From: Pseudopedobacter sp037968815
GTDB lineage: Bacteria > Bacteroidota > Bacteroidia > Sphingobacteriales > Sphingobacteriaceae
Length of the DNA stretch: 64,000 bases
Assembly: GCA_037968815.1 (NCBI GenBank)
Contig: JBBKWF010000006.1
Location: 124,001 to 188,000 of the forward strand
Direction of reading: 5' to 3'
Within the stretch, counting starts at the first letter, position 1. Every line of letters starts with the position of its first letter. Below are positions 52,071-60,464 of this stretch, piece after piece. The notes beneath the pieces are model-generated. The model saw only the letters and a list, made by a program, of their open reading frames with translations, was not told the DNA's origin and ran no database searches. The translations under genes were made by a program, and so were the position numbers.

Positions 52071-52990
52071 TAGGAGATATTTATGAGCTTACCGCCCTGT
52101 TTTAAACTTTCTTCGCCAGCCATCAGCACTTTAATAATCTGCTTCGTTTTAGTGAAGTCCAGTCTGGCTTTTCCTTCTTCAACAGATCTAATAAATTCGA
52201 TGATATTGTTTCTAAACATCGAATAGGAATTTCTTATTTCATACAATTTCCAGTTTTTTTCACCGAAAACAGAAAATTGAAAAGGTCCAGCTATATCCAT
52301 AAATAGATTGACTACTACGGGTAAACCATTTTCGAAATTTATGGTTACCACCGCCGCATCAGGCTTCCCTGTATTGATTACGCTTATAGGCTTTGGGTCA
52401 TCGAGGACAGAAAAAATGGCCTCTAGTATATGGACACCATACTTAATCCAATCTTTTTTACCCACCGCGGTAATAAGTTTAATTTCTCCAAATCCTAACA
52501 AATCAGTTTTTGCTGTCATACATTCGGCGGCATAGCGCATTGAGGAACAGGACATAATCAATTTCCCTTTCGCAATTTCTGAAGTGAAATAATCCAAATC
52601 TTTCTGATTACTACATAATGGCTTGTCGATAAAAATAGGGACTCCAGCGTCAATAAAAGGTTTAGCAATTTCACGATGGTTTTCTGCATCATCTCTGGCC
52701 AGAATTACTGCATCAACTTTCCCAATCATATCTTGATAGTTGACTACGGTATTTTTTATATCTGCTGTTTTTGCAATTTGCTTAGCTAAATCTTGATCTT
52801 GTGCCCAAATATGAGTTACCCTTGCATTGGGCAGGCCTAATGTTGCTCGATTTGCTTTCAAATAGGTTGTAACGGCCGGAAATCCAAGCGCATCTATTTC
52901 ACCGCCATCAAAATCTCCGTTAATAATAGATGACCAAGAAGACGGGTGGGCATTCCCTGGACTCATACCAATAATACCAATTTTGATCAT
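52070..52990 (-). CDS. Gfo/Idh/MocA family oxidoreductase
   Basis: A 306-residue NAD(P)-dependent sugar or sugar-acid dehydrogenase. The Rossmann start is KIGIIGMSPGNAHPSSW, unusual in having a GMSPGN loop rather than GxGxxG. DAVILARDDAENH, then IFIDKPLC, is the E-K-P motif in its D-K-P form, with the catalytic Lys retained. A C-terminal alpha/beta domain follows (EIKLITAVGKKDWIKYGVHILE with His). It is part of the MFS-to-sialidase unit and overlaps the SDR by one base. The substrate is unknown. Confidence 0.85.
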   Translation of the reverse strand: MIKIGIIGMSPGNAHPSSWSSIINGDFDGGEIDALGFPAVTTYLKANRATLGLPNARVTHIWAQDQDLAKQIAKTADIKNTVVNYQDMIGKVDAVILARDDAENHREIAKPFIDAGVPIFIDKPLCSNQKDLDYFTSEIAKGKLIMSCSSMRYAAECMTAKTDLLGFGEIKLITAVGKKDWIKYGVHILEAIFSVLDDPKPISVINTGKPDAAVVTINFENGLPVVVNLFMDIAGPFQFSVFGEKNWKLYEIRNSYSMFRNNIIEFIRSVEEGKARLDFTKTKQIIKVLMAGEESLKQGGKLINIS

Positions 52991-52996
52991 GCTTTT

Positions 52997-54031
52997 TTAG
53001 GGTTTAAGTAAAACTAAAGGAATTTTAGCAAGGTAAATAGCGGTTTTTTCTTCGTGAGAAGAATAATATGACATCCATAATTTGTTTTTATAGACCACCA
53101 TTCCAGGATAACTAGTATCGCCAAAACTTTGTTCAATAGGAATAGTTTTGTTGATTTTTCCTTTCAAATCTGTAATAAATATACTGGTAATGTATTTTTT
53201 GTATTCCTTTGCCGAACCGGGAGGGTTTGGGATATACTGTCGGCTACCAATACAAAGTGTGCTATCGTTAAGAAAAATAAAGTTGGGACCCCCAATGCGT
53301 TCGGTCATTTTATTAAATTCCCAATTGGCATAAGGTGCATCAGCAGTTGCTATTACACCCATTTTATCGCCACCTTCTCTACGCACCAAAACATACATCT
53401 TTCCGTTTTTATCAAACCGGATAGTTGATTCGTTTGGTTTACCATCAATATTAATTTTTGAAACGTTTGTAAATCTCTTACCATCAGTGGTTTTTAAGAG
53501 GAATAAATTGCCACCAGGCTGATAATCTATTGCATAACCTACATTTTTTTTCCAGGTTACTCTCCAAACCCAATCAGATTTTACGGCTATTGATTCGTCT
53601 ATATAGGAAGCTATAGGCTCCGAAAATATTTCTCCGTTCGAATCAGCATAAGAAACGTACGGCTTACGGGTATCAACTTTTCCGTCCTTATAAGTTTCAA
53701 CATCAATTAAGACCATGATTTTGTTATCTGGCGTAATTGAAAGCTTAGGGTCACGTAGATCTAGACCTTCCATCTTAAAATTTGCAATACTTCTCCAGTT
53801 TTCCCCATCTGCCGATTTCAGAATCCTTGCAGTGCCTTTTGGACCAGAAACATGGTCCGGTCCTTCTCTAAAAGTACAATAGAAATTATTTTTATACATC
53901 AACAAATCTGTAAAAGCGTTGTGAGGAGCTTTATCCCAAATTTTTTGAACTTCTATTTGACCTACTTTTCTCTCTTGTACTTTGCAACACGGAAATAAAA
54001 ATAACAGGAATATAATAATGTGATTTTTCAT
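52997..54031 (-). CDS. BNR/sialidase-like lipoprotein
   Basis: A 344-residue exported lipoprotein (signal MKNHIIIFLLFLFPCCK, lipid on Cys15 or 16). Propeller-like repeats include LKSADGENWRSIANF (Asp-box variant), LKTTDGKRFTNVSKI and RDPKLSITPDNKIMVLIDVE, and the fold resembles exo-sialidase or BNR-4 proteins. Canonical sialidase Arg triads were not recognised. It lies 6 bases before the Gfo/Idh gene. An ATACTAT motif is about 70 bases upstream of its start, in the 156-base gap to the aldo/keto reductase gene, so it may have its own promoter. Confidence 0.7.
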   Translation of the reverse strand: MKNHIIIFLLFLFPCCKVQERKVGQIEVQKIWDKAPHNAFTDLLMYKNNFYCTFREGPDHVSGPKGTARILKSADGENWRSIANFKMEGLDLRDPKLSITPDNKIMVLIDVETYKDGKVDTRKPYVSYADSNGEIFSEPIASYIDESIAVKSDWVWRVTWKKNVGYAIDYQPGGNLFLLKTTDGKRFTNVSKINIDGKPNESTIRFDKNGKMYVLVRREGGDKMGVIATADAPYANWEFNKMTERIGGPNFIFLNDSTLCIGSRQYIPNPPGSAKEYKKYITSIFITDLKGKINKTIPIEQSFGDTSYPGMVVYKNKLWMSYYSSHEEKTAIYLAKIPLVLLKP

Positions 54032-54187
54032 ATAGATGCTTTTATTTCAAATTTCGGTTTCTGCGACCAAGCTTGATAGCTATATCATTTAAAAATGTGA
54101 TACTATTTTACAGAATAAAGTGTTGAGGCATTTTGTGATAAGTTTTGATTAGTTGCTTTTTTTGTAAAAAAATTTGAAACCAAAAAG

Positions 54188-55144
54188 CTAAACTAACCAA
54201 CCCATTTTAGACCAATTCGCCAAATTGAGAAAATCTGGTTGAGGATACGATAATTGGTTTGCTTTTATTACTGTGTGCTCATCCAATGGTTCACCATTGG
54301 TCGCATGTATTGATTGATCTAGATATTCCATCTTGTCTATCCCCACCAAAACTGCAGAAACAGCATCAAAGGATAGCGCAAATTTAGTAGCTAAAGATGG
54401 CAAATCTTTGGAATTAGGACCTAGAAGCTGTTGATAGTTTTGTATAAAACTTTCGACTTCTTTTAGAGCCGGGTGTAAGTCTTTTCCACGGTCGCTTAAT
54501 AATCCTTTCATTAATACCGAACGGATTACAATAGCAATCCCCTTATGATATGCCGTTTCAAAATACGCTTTTTGTCGCTGATCCATTAAATTAAACGGTA
54601 GCTGTATCACATCCCAAGCATTGGTTTCAATTGCTTTTTTGGTTTCTTCCGGTACATAAACAGAAACGCCAGTTGCCCTTATTAATCCTTTGGTTTTAAG
54701 ATTGGTGACAATTTCGGATACAAAATCATTCTCTAAAATTTCTAAATCGGCTTGGTGCAACATAAAAACATCCAACGTATCAGTTTGCAATGTTTTCAAA
54801 CTTTCGTAAAGAGAGCACTCGATCAGTTTTTTTAACTCATTCTGAGGATAAATTTTTCCGGATTTATCTCTAATATGACCACATTTAGAACAGAGTACAA
54901 CTTCATTTCTACGGTTTTTAAACGCGTTGCCCATAATTCGTTCGCTTTCACCGTACAACCGAGCTGTATCAAAAAAATTAATACCCTCATCAATGGCTTT
55001 ATGTAAAAGACGGATAGCATCAGCTTCAGACAGCATATCTGCTTTATTTTTAACGCCAATCCCATAAGGCGTACCAATTTCTACACCGCCAAAAGCGATT
55101 TCTGAAACTTCTATTCCCGTTGCACCTAATTTCTTCCTTTTCAT
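54188..55144 (-). CDS. Aldo/keto reductase
   Basis: A 318-residue (beta/alpha)8 oxidoreductase. KLGATGIEVSEIAFGGVEIGTPYG is the family start. The tetrad is visible: Asp and Tyr in FFDTARLYGESE, Lys in VVLCSKCGH, and His in DVFMLHQAD. The branch resembles sugar dehydrogenases such as L-fucose or D-threo-aldose 1-dehydrogenases, which feed non-phosphorylated sugar-acid routes; that is inference from context. It lies 8 bases after the aldolase gene. Confidence 0.88.
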   Translation of the reverse strand: MKRKKLGATGIEVSEIAFGGVEIGTPYGIGVKNKADMLSEADAIRLLHKAIDEGINFFDTARLYGESERIMGNAFKNRRNEVVLCSKCGHIRDKSGKIYPQNELKKLIECSLYESLKTLQTDTLDVFMLHQADLEILENDFVSEIVTNLKTKGLIRATGVSVYVPEETKKAIETNAWDVIQLPFNLMDQRQKAYFETAYHKGIAIVIRSVLMKGLLSDRGKDLHPALKEVESFIQNYQQLLGPNSKDLPSLATKFALSFDAVSAVLVGIDKMEYLDQSIHATNGEPLDEHTVIKANQLSYPQPDFLNLANWSKMGWLV

Positions 55145-55152
55145 ATTATTAT

Positions 55153-55971
55153 TTAATAAGGTTTACCAGGTTTAGATTTAGCACCAACTTTAGCGTTTTC
55201 TTTTGACTGTCCAAAACGATTGATTAAGTTATTGCAATAGCCTTTTAAGCCAACTACATCGGCTCCAACATTTACAAAATTATAGCCCATTTCTAGGAAG
55301 CTATCCAAACTGTCTATTCCGCCAGATGTCGCTGCTATCTTGCCATGTTTCCGAGCCACTTCAGCAACCAGTTTCCGGGCTTCAATTAAGCGTGGATGAT
55401 CCCATTGTCCAGGTGCACCAATACCCTGACTAAAATCTCCGGGTCCAAAAAACAACCCATCTACCCCATCTAATCCTGCAATTGCTTCAATATCGGGCAA
55501 CACTTCCGGATCTTCAATTTGAAGAATCACAAACCGCTGCTCATTAGAGTCTTTAAGGTAATCGCCAAAATCCATGTTGGTGTATGCGCCATCAGCACTT
55601 CCACCATCAATAGCCCGCTTGCCCAAAGGATGAAATCGCGTCATTTTTATCACTTGTTTAGCTTCTTCTAAGCTCATAATATGTGGCACTAAAATGCCTG
55701 TTGCATCCATCTCAAGTGGTTTCACATAACCACTATAACTGCCACGGGGGACACGCACCATTACATCTACATCGTGAACTTTTGCAGCCCAAACCTGCGA
55801 GTTGAGTACTGACCAATTTTGCGCCAAATGTTCGCGATCAATCCATAAGCAGTCAAATCCAGACATCGAGGCTATTTCTGCGGCCTGACCGTCGCCAAGA
55901 TTAACTTTTAAGCAACTTGCAATATCTCCACCCCTCAATTTTTTGAGTACGCGACTTTCCCTCATTTTCAT
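55153..55971 (-). CDS. HpcH/HpaI-family aldolase
   Basis: A 272-residue metal-dependent pyruvate aldolase. DCLWIDREHLAQNW has the Arg and His base. ILQIEDPEVLPDIEAIAGLDGVDGLFFGPGDFSQGIG has the metal-binding Glu and Asp and the G-P-x-D-F-S loop. The family cleaves 2-keto-3-deoxy acids (2-keto-3-deoxy-rhamnonate, 4-hydroxy-2-oxoheptanedioate) to pyruvate and an aldehyde. The C-terminus carries an extra Lys-rich tail. It lies between a HEAT-like gene and an aldo/keto reductase. Its likely job is to split a sugar acid from the imported glycan; no dehydratase is in the window. Confidence 0.88.
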   Translation of the reverse strand: MKMRESRVLKKLRGGDIASCLKVNLGDGQAAEIASMSGFDCLWIDREHLAQNWSVLNSQVWAAKVHDVDVMVRVPRGSYSGYVKPLEMDATGILVPHIMSLEEAKQVIKMTRFHPLGKRAIDGGSADGAYTNMDFGDYLKDSNEQRFVILQIEDPEVLPDIEAIAGLDGVDGLFFGPGDFSQGIGAPGQWDHPRLIEARKLVAEVARKHGKIAATSGGIDSLDSFLEMGYNFVNVGADVVGLKGYCNNLINRFGQSKENAKVGAKSKPGKPY

Positions 55972-55982
55972 CTGATACGTAT

Positions 55983-56954
55983 TTAATATATATTTATTCT
56001 TTTCTTAATTTTTAAAATAGCATAGGCAGCTGTTGCTCGGATATCTGCAACCACAGGACTGTTAGTTTCAAATTGTCCAGCGCTGTATCTATCTGCTAAA
56101 AAATAGGCTAAAACAGGCAAATCTTTCAATGTTCCATGATCTGCCAATACCAAAGCTGTTTCTATTCTTGTACCAGCCGGCATGTCATCAAAATCATTTA
56201 ACAATTCTTCCTTTGCTTTTACATATATAAGCGATGTATCCATTTTAACTGGAACAGTTGCAATAGCCGTATTCAAAAGAGTCTTTTTTAATGAAGAAGT
56301 ACTTGTCTCGGCCAATGCTGTTTCGGTTAAAGTTGTCCATTCAGTTGCCGTTAAATTTCCTTCCCTCCTTAACACAAAAGCACTTACTCTACGCAAATTC
56401 TCTATTTTACTGGTATATAATAAATTCAGAAACTTAACCTTATTGGTTTCGTAAGCTGCCTTACTGGCTTGAGAACTTGCCCATAACGTATAAACGTAGA
56501 GGTTTTCTTTCTCTGTCTTTAATATCTTATTGGTAGCATCAGCATATTTAATCGTAGGTGATAACTTTAACTTGCCTAAAGTTTCTGCTGCATGAATTCG
56601 ATCTTGACCTTGTTCATCAACAAATGCCTTAAAAATCTGATCCGTCCATTTCTTTTTACCCTCTGTATCTTTTTCTGTTTGCGCAAGAACACGCCACACG
56701 ACAACGCGATATTTTGGCAAATCATGATAAAGTTTATCTTCTTCTAAAAATATTATTCGAGCTTCTTCAGTCTTACCTAACCAAATTAGGTATTCGGCGG
56801 CATGGGCTTTTACAAATTCTGATTGTGTTTTTAGGACTTGGTACAATACTTTCTCTGCCTTTTCAGCAAGAGGATCAGATTGCACTTCATTATGAGAAAC
56901 AACCATATTTAGTGAAATAAATAAACTTGAAATAGTAAGTATTAAAATTTTCAT
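55983..56954 (-). CDS. Exported HEAT-like repeat protein
   Basis: A protein of about 323 residues. ATG 56954 (MKILILTISSLFISLNMVV) is preferred over 56972, which overlaps the MFS stop, because it gives a normal signal peptide. The mature part is all alpha-helical, with repeats such as EFVKAHAAEYLIWLGKTEEARIIF, RIHAAETLGKL and RIETALVLADHGTLKDLPVLAYFL, as in HEAT/PBS-lyase repeats. No catalytic motif is seen. Such proteins often accompany sulfatases, but none is present here. Role unknown. Confidence 0.6.
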   Translation of the reverse strand: MKILILTISSLFISLNMVVSHNEVQSDPLAEKAEKVLYQVLKTQSEFVKAHAAEYLIWLGKTEEARIIFLEEDKLYHDLPKYRVVVWRVLAQTEKDTEGKKKWTDQIFKAFVDEQGQDRIHAAETLGKLKLSPTIKYADATNKILKTEKENLYVYTLWASSQASKAAYETNKVKFLNLLYTSKIENLRRVSAFVLRREGNLTATEWTTLTETALAETSTSSLKKTLLNTAIATVPVKMDTSLIYVKAKEELLNDFDDMPAGTRIETALVLADHGTLKDLPVLAYFLADRYSAGQFETNSPVVADIRATAAYAILKIKKRINIY

Positions 56955-56971
56955 GGTCCATCCCATAAACA

Positions 56972-58231
56972 TTAGGATTGTTTATCTGTATTATAGTTAA
57001 TCTTAAGTATATATAAAATTCCGGCGCAAACCAAAAGAAGCAACCCTGCCACTTTAAACAACACACTGAGGTCTATATTTGCGTCTCTTAAAGCTCCGCT
57101 AGCATAGATTCCGACACCACCAACAAAGCATGCAAACATATTGAGCACACCGTAACCTGTTGCTCGATAGCGTGGATCAACAACCAGACATAAGATAGGC
57201 ATCAGATTGGTATCACTAAATGCTTTCGTAAGCGCATAAACGGCAAAACCCAATATTGTGATCCACACTACATCTGTACTACTTGCCAAGAAGATAGCTG
57301 GCGCAGCTATGCACAAACCGATTGCTGGTACCCAAACTCGACCTTTAGGATTTTTTCGACTAAATCTATCCGCTAAAAATCCTCCTAAAATTACTCCGAC
57401 AAAACTCATAGGGAATTTGTAAGATGTGGCATAAAATCCACTTAAAGTTTGGGACAAATTGAAATGTTCTTGATAATACGTAGGCAACCATCCTACTAAC
57501 ATCCATCCAATTACACCTAGTAATGACCAAAAAATCAGTAAGAGGATAAATGAAGGGAGTTTAAATAAGCTCTTTATACCGTCAAAAAATCGAATTTCTG
57601 ATTTATCGACTGAATTTTCGACTACATCCTTATGTTTTACATCCTTTAAAAAGAAAAGGAGAACAATTGAATAAACGATGCCAAAGACTCCAAAAAAACT
57701 AAAAGCATGTGTCCAATGAGAACTGTCGGCAATCATTCCACCAACAAAACCTAATGACTGACCAACCATTATGCCTCCCATGTGTAGTCCCATTGCTAAA
57801 GATCTGGTAGAACCGCGATGATAATCCGCAATTAACGCCAGAGCTGCAGGAATATAACAGGCCTCACTAAATCCCATTAAAGCTCTTGTGAGTAAAAGAT
57901 CATTAAAAGTAGTGACATGAGATGTAAGGTAGGTAACCGCACTCCATACAAATAGGCTAATGATAATTACACGGCTACGTTTAAATTTATCTGCTAGAAA
58001 ACCAGCGAATGGACTTAAAAACCCGTATATCCATAAAAAAACTGAAGTAAGTAATCCAAATTCAGCATCGTTGATTTTAAATGAATCTACAATCGAGGTT
58101 CTCATTGTGGTAATCATTACACGATCAAGGTAGTTTAAACAACCGACTACAAAAAGCAATGCAACAACCAACCATGCGCCAGTTGGTAATGAAATTTTCT
58201 TGTTAGGGGAATCCACGGTACTTTTTATCAT
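56972..58231 (-). CDS. MFS transporter (ACS-like)
   Basis: A 419-residue transporter with 12 membrane helices. The signature between helices 2 and 3 is GFLADKFKRSRVIIISLFVWS, and LNYLDRVMITTMRTSIVDSFKI is typical of the anion:cation symporter family that carries hexuronates, sialate and other organic acids. That suggests an acidic sugar monomer as cargo. It is the first gene of the long minus-strand catabolic unit, with an exact TATATTTG -7 box 30 bases before its start. Confidence 0.88.
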   Translation of the reverse strand: MIKSTVDSPNKKISLPTGAWLVVALLFVVGCLNYLDRVMITTMRTSIVDSFKINDAEFGLLTSVFLWIYGFLSPFAGFLADKFKRSRVIIISLFVWSAVTYLTSHVTTFNDLLLTRALMGFSEACYIPAALALIADYHRGSTRSLAMGLHMGGIMVGQSLGFVGGMIADSSHWTHAFSFFGVFGIVYSIVLLFFLKDVKHKDVVENSVDKSEIRFFDGIKSLFKLPSFILLLIFWSLLGVIGWMLVGWLPTYYQEHFNLSQTLSGFYATSYKFPMSFVGVILGGFLADRFSRKNPKGRVWVPAIGLCIAAPAIFLASSTDVVWITILGFAVYALTKAFSDTNLMPILCLVVDPRYRATGYGVLNMFACFVGGVGIYASGALRDANIDLSVLFKVAGLLLLVCAGILYILKINYNTDKQS

Positions 58232-58260
58232 GATGAAATGTGTTCTAATTTAATAAGTAT

Positions 58261-58287
58261 CAAATATATCTTTTGAAAGTAATCAAA
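58261..58287 (-). promoter_or_regulatory. Promoter of the MFS-sialidase unit
   Basis: TATATTTG (58268-58261, minus strand) is an exact TAnnTTTG box, with TTTG at 58287-58284 as the -33 candidate (15-base spacing, slightly short). It lies 30 bases before the MFS start codon. Confidence 0.5.
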
Positions 58288-58446
58288 AGTTCAACTTTTA
58301 TTTACAATAGTGATACTATCCTGTTATACATTGCAATAGTCAGAAGATATTAGATTGGATTCAACTTACGTAGTCTCAAAATTTATACTTTAAATTCCTC
58401 CATCTATAAACTCTATCTGATTTATGTTTAAATAGATTTAAATTTA

Positions 58447-58792
58447 TGAGTAGCTTTTACAGATTTGAAAAAATGGTTAAGCTGAAGTAGTATCTATGCC
58501 TTCTTCAACCAAGAATTGAGCGAAATATGGAAAGTCAGATTGTTTCTATCAGTAAATCCCAACTTTAATATTATTTTTTTAGCCTAAAATCAGTATCGTT
58601 CATTTCCAATAGCTTCATTTATTTCGTGATAACGATTTGCCCCAAGTCAGTACTCACCGACAAGCCCTAATGCCAATTGTGTATCATACCTTCTAATTAT
58701 TAAATGCTACATCAAAAGCATTTAATTGATAATGCTTTCCTGTTAAAAAATTATGGTTATGGCATATATAGAGATGGGTGATAATTATTAAC
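58447..58792 (-). pseudogene. Decayed fragment of a second ppsA
   Basis: Minus-strand frames match intact PpsA in collinear pieces: NNYHPSLY (against NNYIKVHPLA), YQLNAFDVAF (against YYSDAYKQAF), TQLALGL (against TQLVLGL) and KVGIY..KQSDFPYFAQFLVEEGIDT (against KVGICGQGPSDFPDFARFLVDEGINT). Stops, frameshifts and large deletions separate them. It is a relic of a paralogue, not a copy of the present gene, because many positions differ. Confidence 0.75.
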
Positions 58793-58885
58793 CTCTGACG
58801 CTTTCCTACTTTTTTTATTTATATAACACTATTTATCAATCACTTAAAAACAGTAGCGTAATTATTTTTATTTAAAAAATGAAAT

Positions 58886-58949
58886 TGATTATTGAAAGAT
58901 AGTATTAGAATTACAACTAAAAGTAACAGCAAACTCCCCTATCTTTACC
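58886..58949 (-). repeat. Conserved ~65-bp element, copy 2
   Basis: It is related to 37739-37805 in opposite orientation, sharing GTAAAG, GTTT, ACTTTTAGTT, TTCTAATACTAT and TTTCA-TAA-CA blocks. It faces the ppsA relic and the MFS gene. It may have been the promoter region of the lost ppsA paralogue. Confidence 0.6.
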
Positions 58950-59096
58950 TTTCTAAATTATCGGTTAATACAAAAAATGGATTTGCGATTATTGAGTTTT
59001 AGTACTTAACAGAATGGATAATGTATTAAAACTCGACTTCCAAGCTTATAACTATATGGAACTGGCATTTCTGATACCCATTCATTATCTATAGGA

Positions 59097-60323
59097 ATGT
59101 CGTTTATTAAAAAAAAGATTATGGAGTTTTCTGTTAAATATGATGTAATTGTTATTGGGGGTGGGTTATTGGGCTTAGCTACGGCTTACCAGTTAAAGCT
59201 TACTAAGCCTGAGCTAAAGGTTCTAATTCTGGATAAAGAAAATGATGTCGCTCAACATCAGTCTGGACATAACAGTGGTGTTATCCATAGTGGCATTTAC
59301 TATAAACCCGGAAGTTTAAAGGCTCAAAATTGCATTTCTGGCTATAAATCTATTATTGAATTTGCGGAAAAACATGATATTCCCTATGATATTTGCGGAA
59401 AAATTATTGTTGCAACATCCGCCAAAGAATTACCGGGTTTAAATAATATTTATCAGCGTGGAATAGATAATGGATTAAAAGGCTTAAAGAAACTTTCAGC
59501 TACAGAAAGTAGAGAGATTGAGCCTCATTGTGCCGCCCTAGAAGCTATTTATGTACCACAAACAGGTATTATCGATTACCCTAAAATGGCTCAAACTATT
59601 TTAATGCTTTTTAAAGACCTTGGAGGTGAAGTTATATTTAATGAGAAAGTTATTAAAATTTCAGAAAGCCCTAAAAGTATAACCGTTCAAACTGAAAAAG
59701 AAATTTACTTCAGTTGTAAACTAGTTTCTTGTGCGGGGCTGTTCTCTGATCGTGTTGCATCCTTGACAGAAGGCGACAACAGCTTAAGGATTATTCCTTT
59801 TAGGGGCGAGTACTACAAACTAAAACCAGAAAAAGAGAACTTAGTCAAACATCTAATTTACCCGGTTCCGGATCCGGAATTTCCTTTTTTAGGTGTACAC
59901 TTTACCCGAATGATAGGAGGAGGAATAGAAGCCGGCCCAAATGCGGTTTTAGCCTTCAAAAGAGAAGGGTACCAGTTTACAGATTTTAGCTTCAAAGATA
60001 TGGCCGACACACTAACTTGGTCAGGATTTTGGAGAATTGTGGCTAAATACGGCCAAACAGGCATGGGAGAAATATATCGTTCCTTATCTAAGGCGGCGTT
60101 TACTAGATCCTTACAGAAATTGATACCTGAAATAACTCAAGATGATTTGGTTGAGGGTGGAGCCGGAGTAAGAGCCCAAGCATGTGACAAAAAAGGAAAT
60201 TTAATTGACGACTTTAACATTTTACAAAACGGTAATATTATTCATTTAAGAAATGCACCATCCCCTGCTGCTACTTCTGCGTTATCTATTGGGAAATTAA
60301 TTAGCGAAAAAATTTTAAACTAA
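59097..60323 (+). CDS. lhgO: L-2-hydroxyglutarate oxidase-type FAD enzyme
   Basis: A 408-residue FAD oxidoreductase of the DAO/LhgO family. The dinucleotide loop is DVIVIGGGLLGLATAYQL. HNSGVIHSGIYYKPGSLKAQNC is the LhgO hallmark, and GAGVRAQACDKKGNLIDDF and HLRNAPSPAATSAL complete the fold. It oxidises L-2-hydroxy acids and passes electrons to quinone or oxygen. Met9 (59121, MEFSVKYDVI) is an alternative start. The position in a glycan cluster leaves open whether it acts on 2-hydroxyglutarate or another 2-hydroxy acid. Confidence 0.88.
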   Translation: MSFIKKKIMEFSVKYDVIVIGGGLLGLATAYQLKLTKPELKVLILDKENDVAQHQSGHNSGVIHSGIYYKPGSLKAQNCISGYKSIIEFAEKHDIPYDICGKIIVATSAKELPGLNNIYQRGIDNGLKGLKKLSATESREIEPHCAALEAIYVPQTGIIDYPKMAQTILMLFKDLGGEVIFNEKVIKISESPKSITVQTEKEIYFSCKLVSCAGLFSDRVASLTEGDNSLRIIPFRGEYYKLKPEKENLVKHLIYPVPDPEFPFLGVHFTRMIGGGIEAGPNAVLAFKREGYQFTDFSFKDMADTLTWSGFWRIVAKYGQTGMGEIYRSLSKAAFTRSLQKLIPEITQDDLVEGGAGVRAQACDKKGNLIDDFNILQNGNIIHLRNAPSPAATSALSIGKLISEKILN

Positions 60324-60464
60324 TGGAATGAAATTTTCAATCCTTAGTACATTCTTTCTGTTTTTCTGACTCTTATTTGGCCGATGTAAAAGAGATATTA
60401 CTCGAACATCATTAAACATTTGATTTATTCTTTCTAATAAGAGTTTATATAAAAAAGATTAATC

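Larger units (their letters stand above)
58232..59096. other. Divergent spacer with relics and regulatory element
   Basis: An 865-base spacer between the MFS gene (minus) and the LhgO gene (plus). It contains the MFS promoter, ATACTAT motifs (58313-58319, 58899-58905), a decayed ppsA fragment (58447-58792) and the ~65-bp element copy (58886-58949). No intact gene was found. Confidence 0.6.

Noticed and set aside
48511..54031. A sialic-acid utilisation operon
   Set aside because: No lyase, epimerase, kinase, deaminase or deacetylase of that pathway is present, and the BNR proteins lack a clear sialidase arginine triad.
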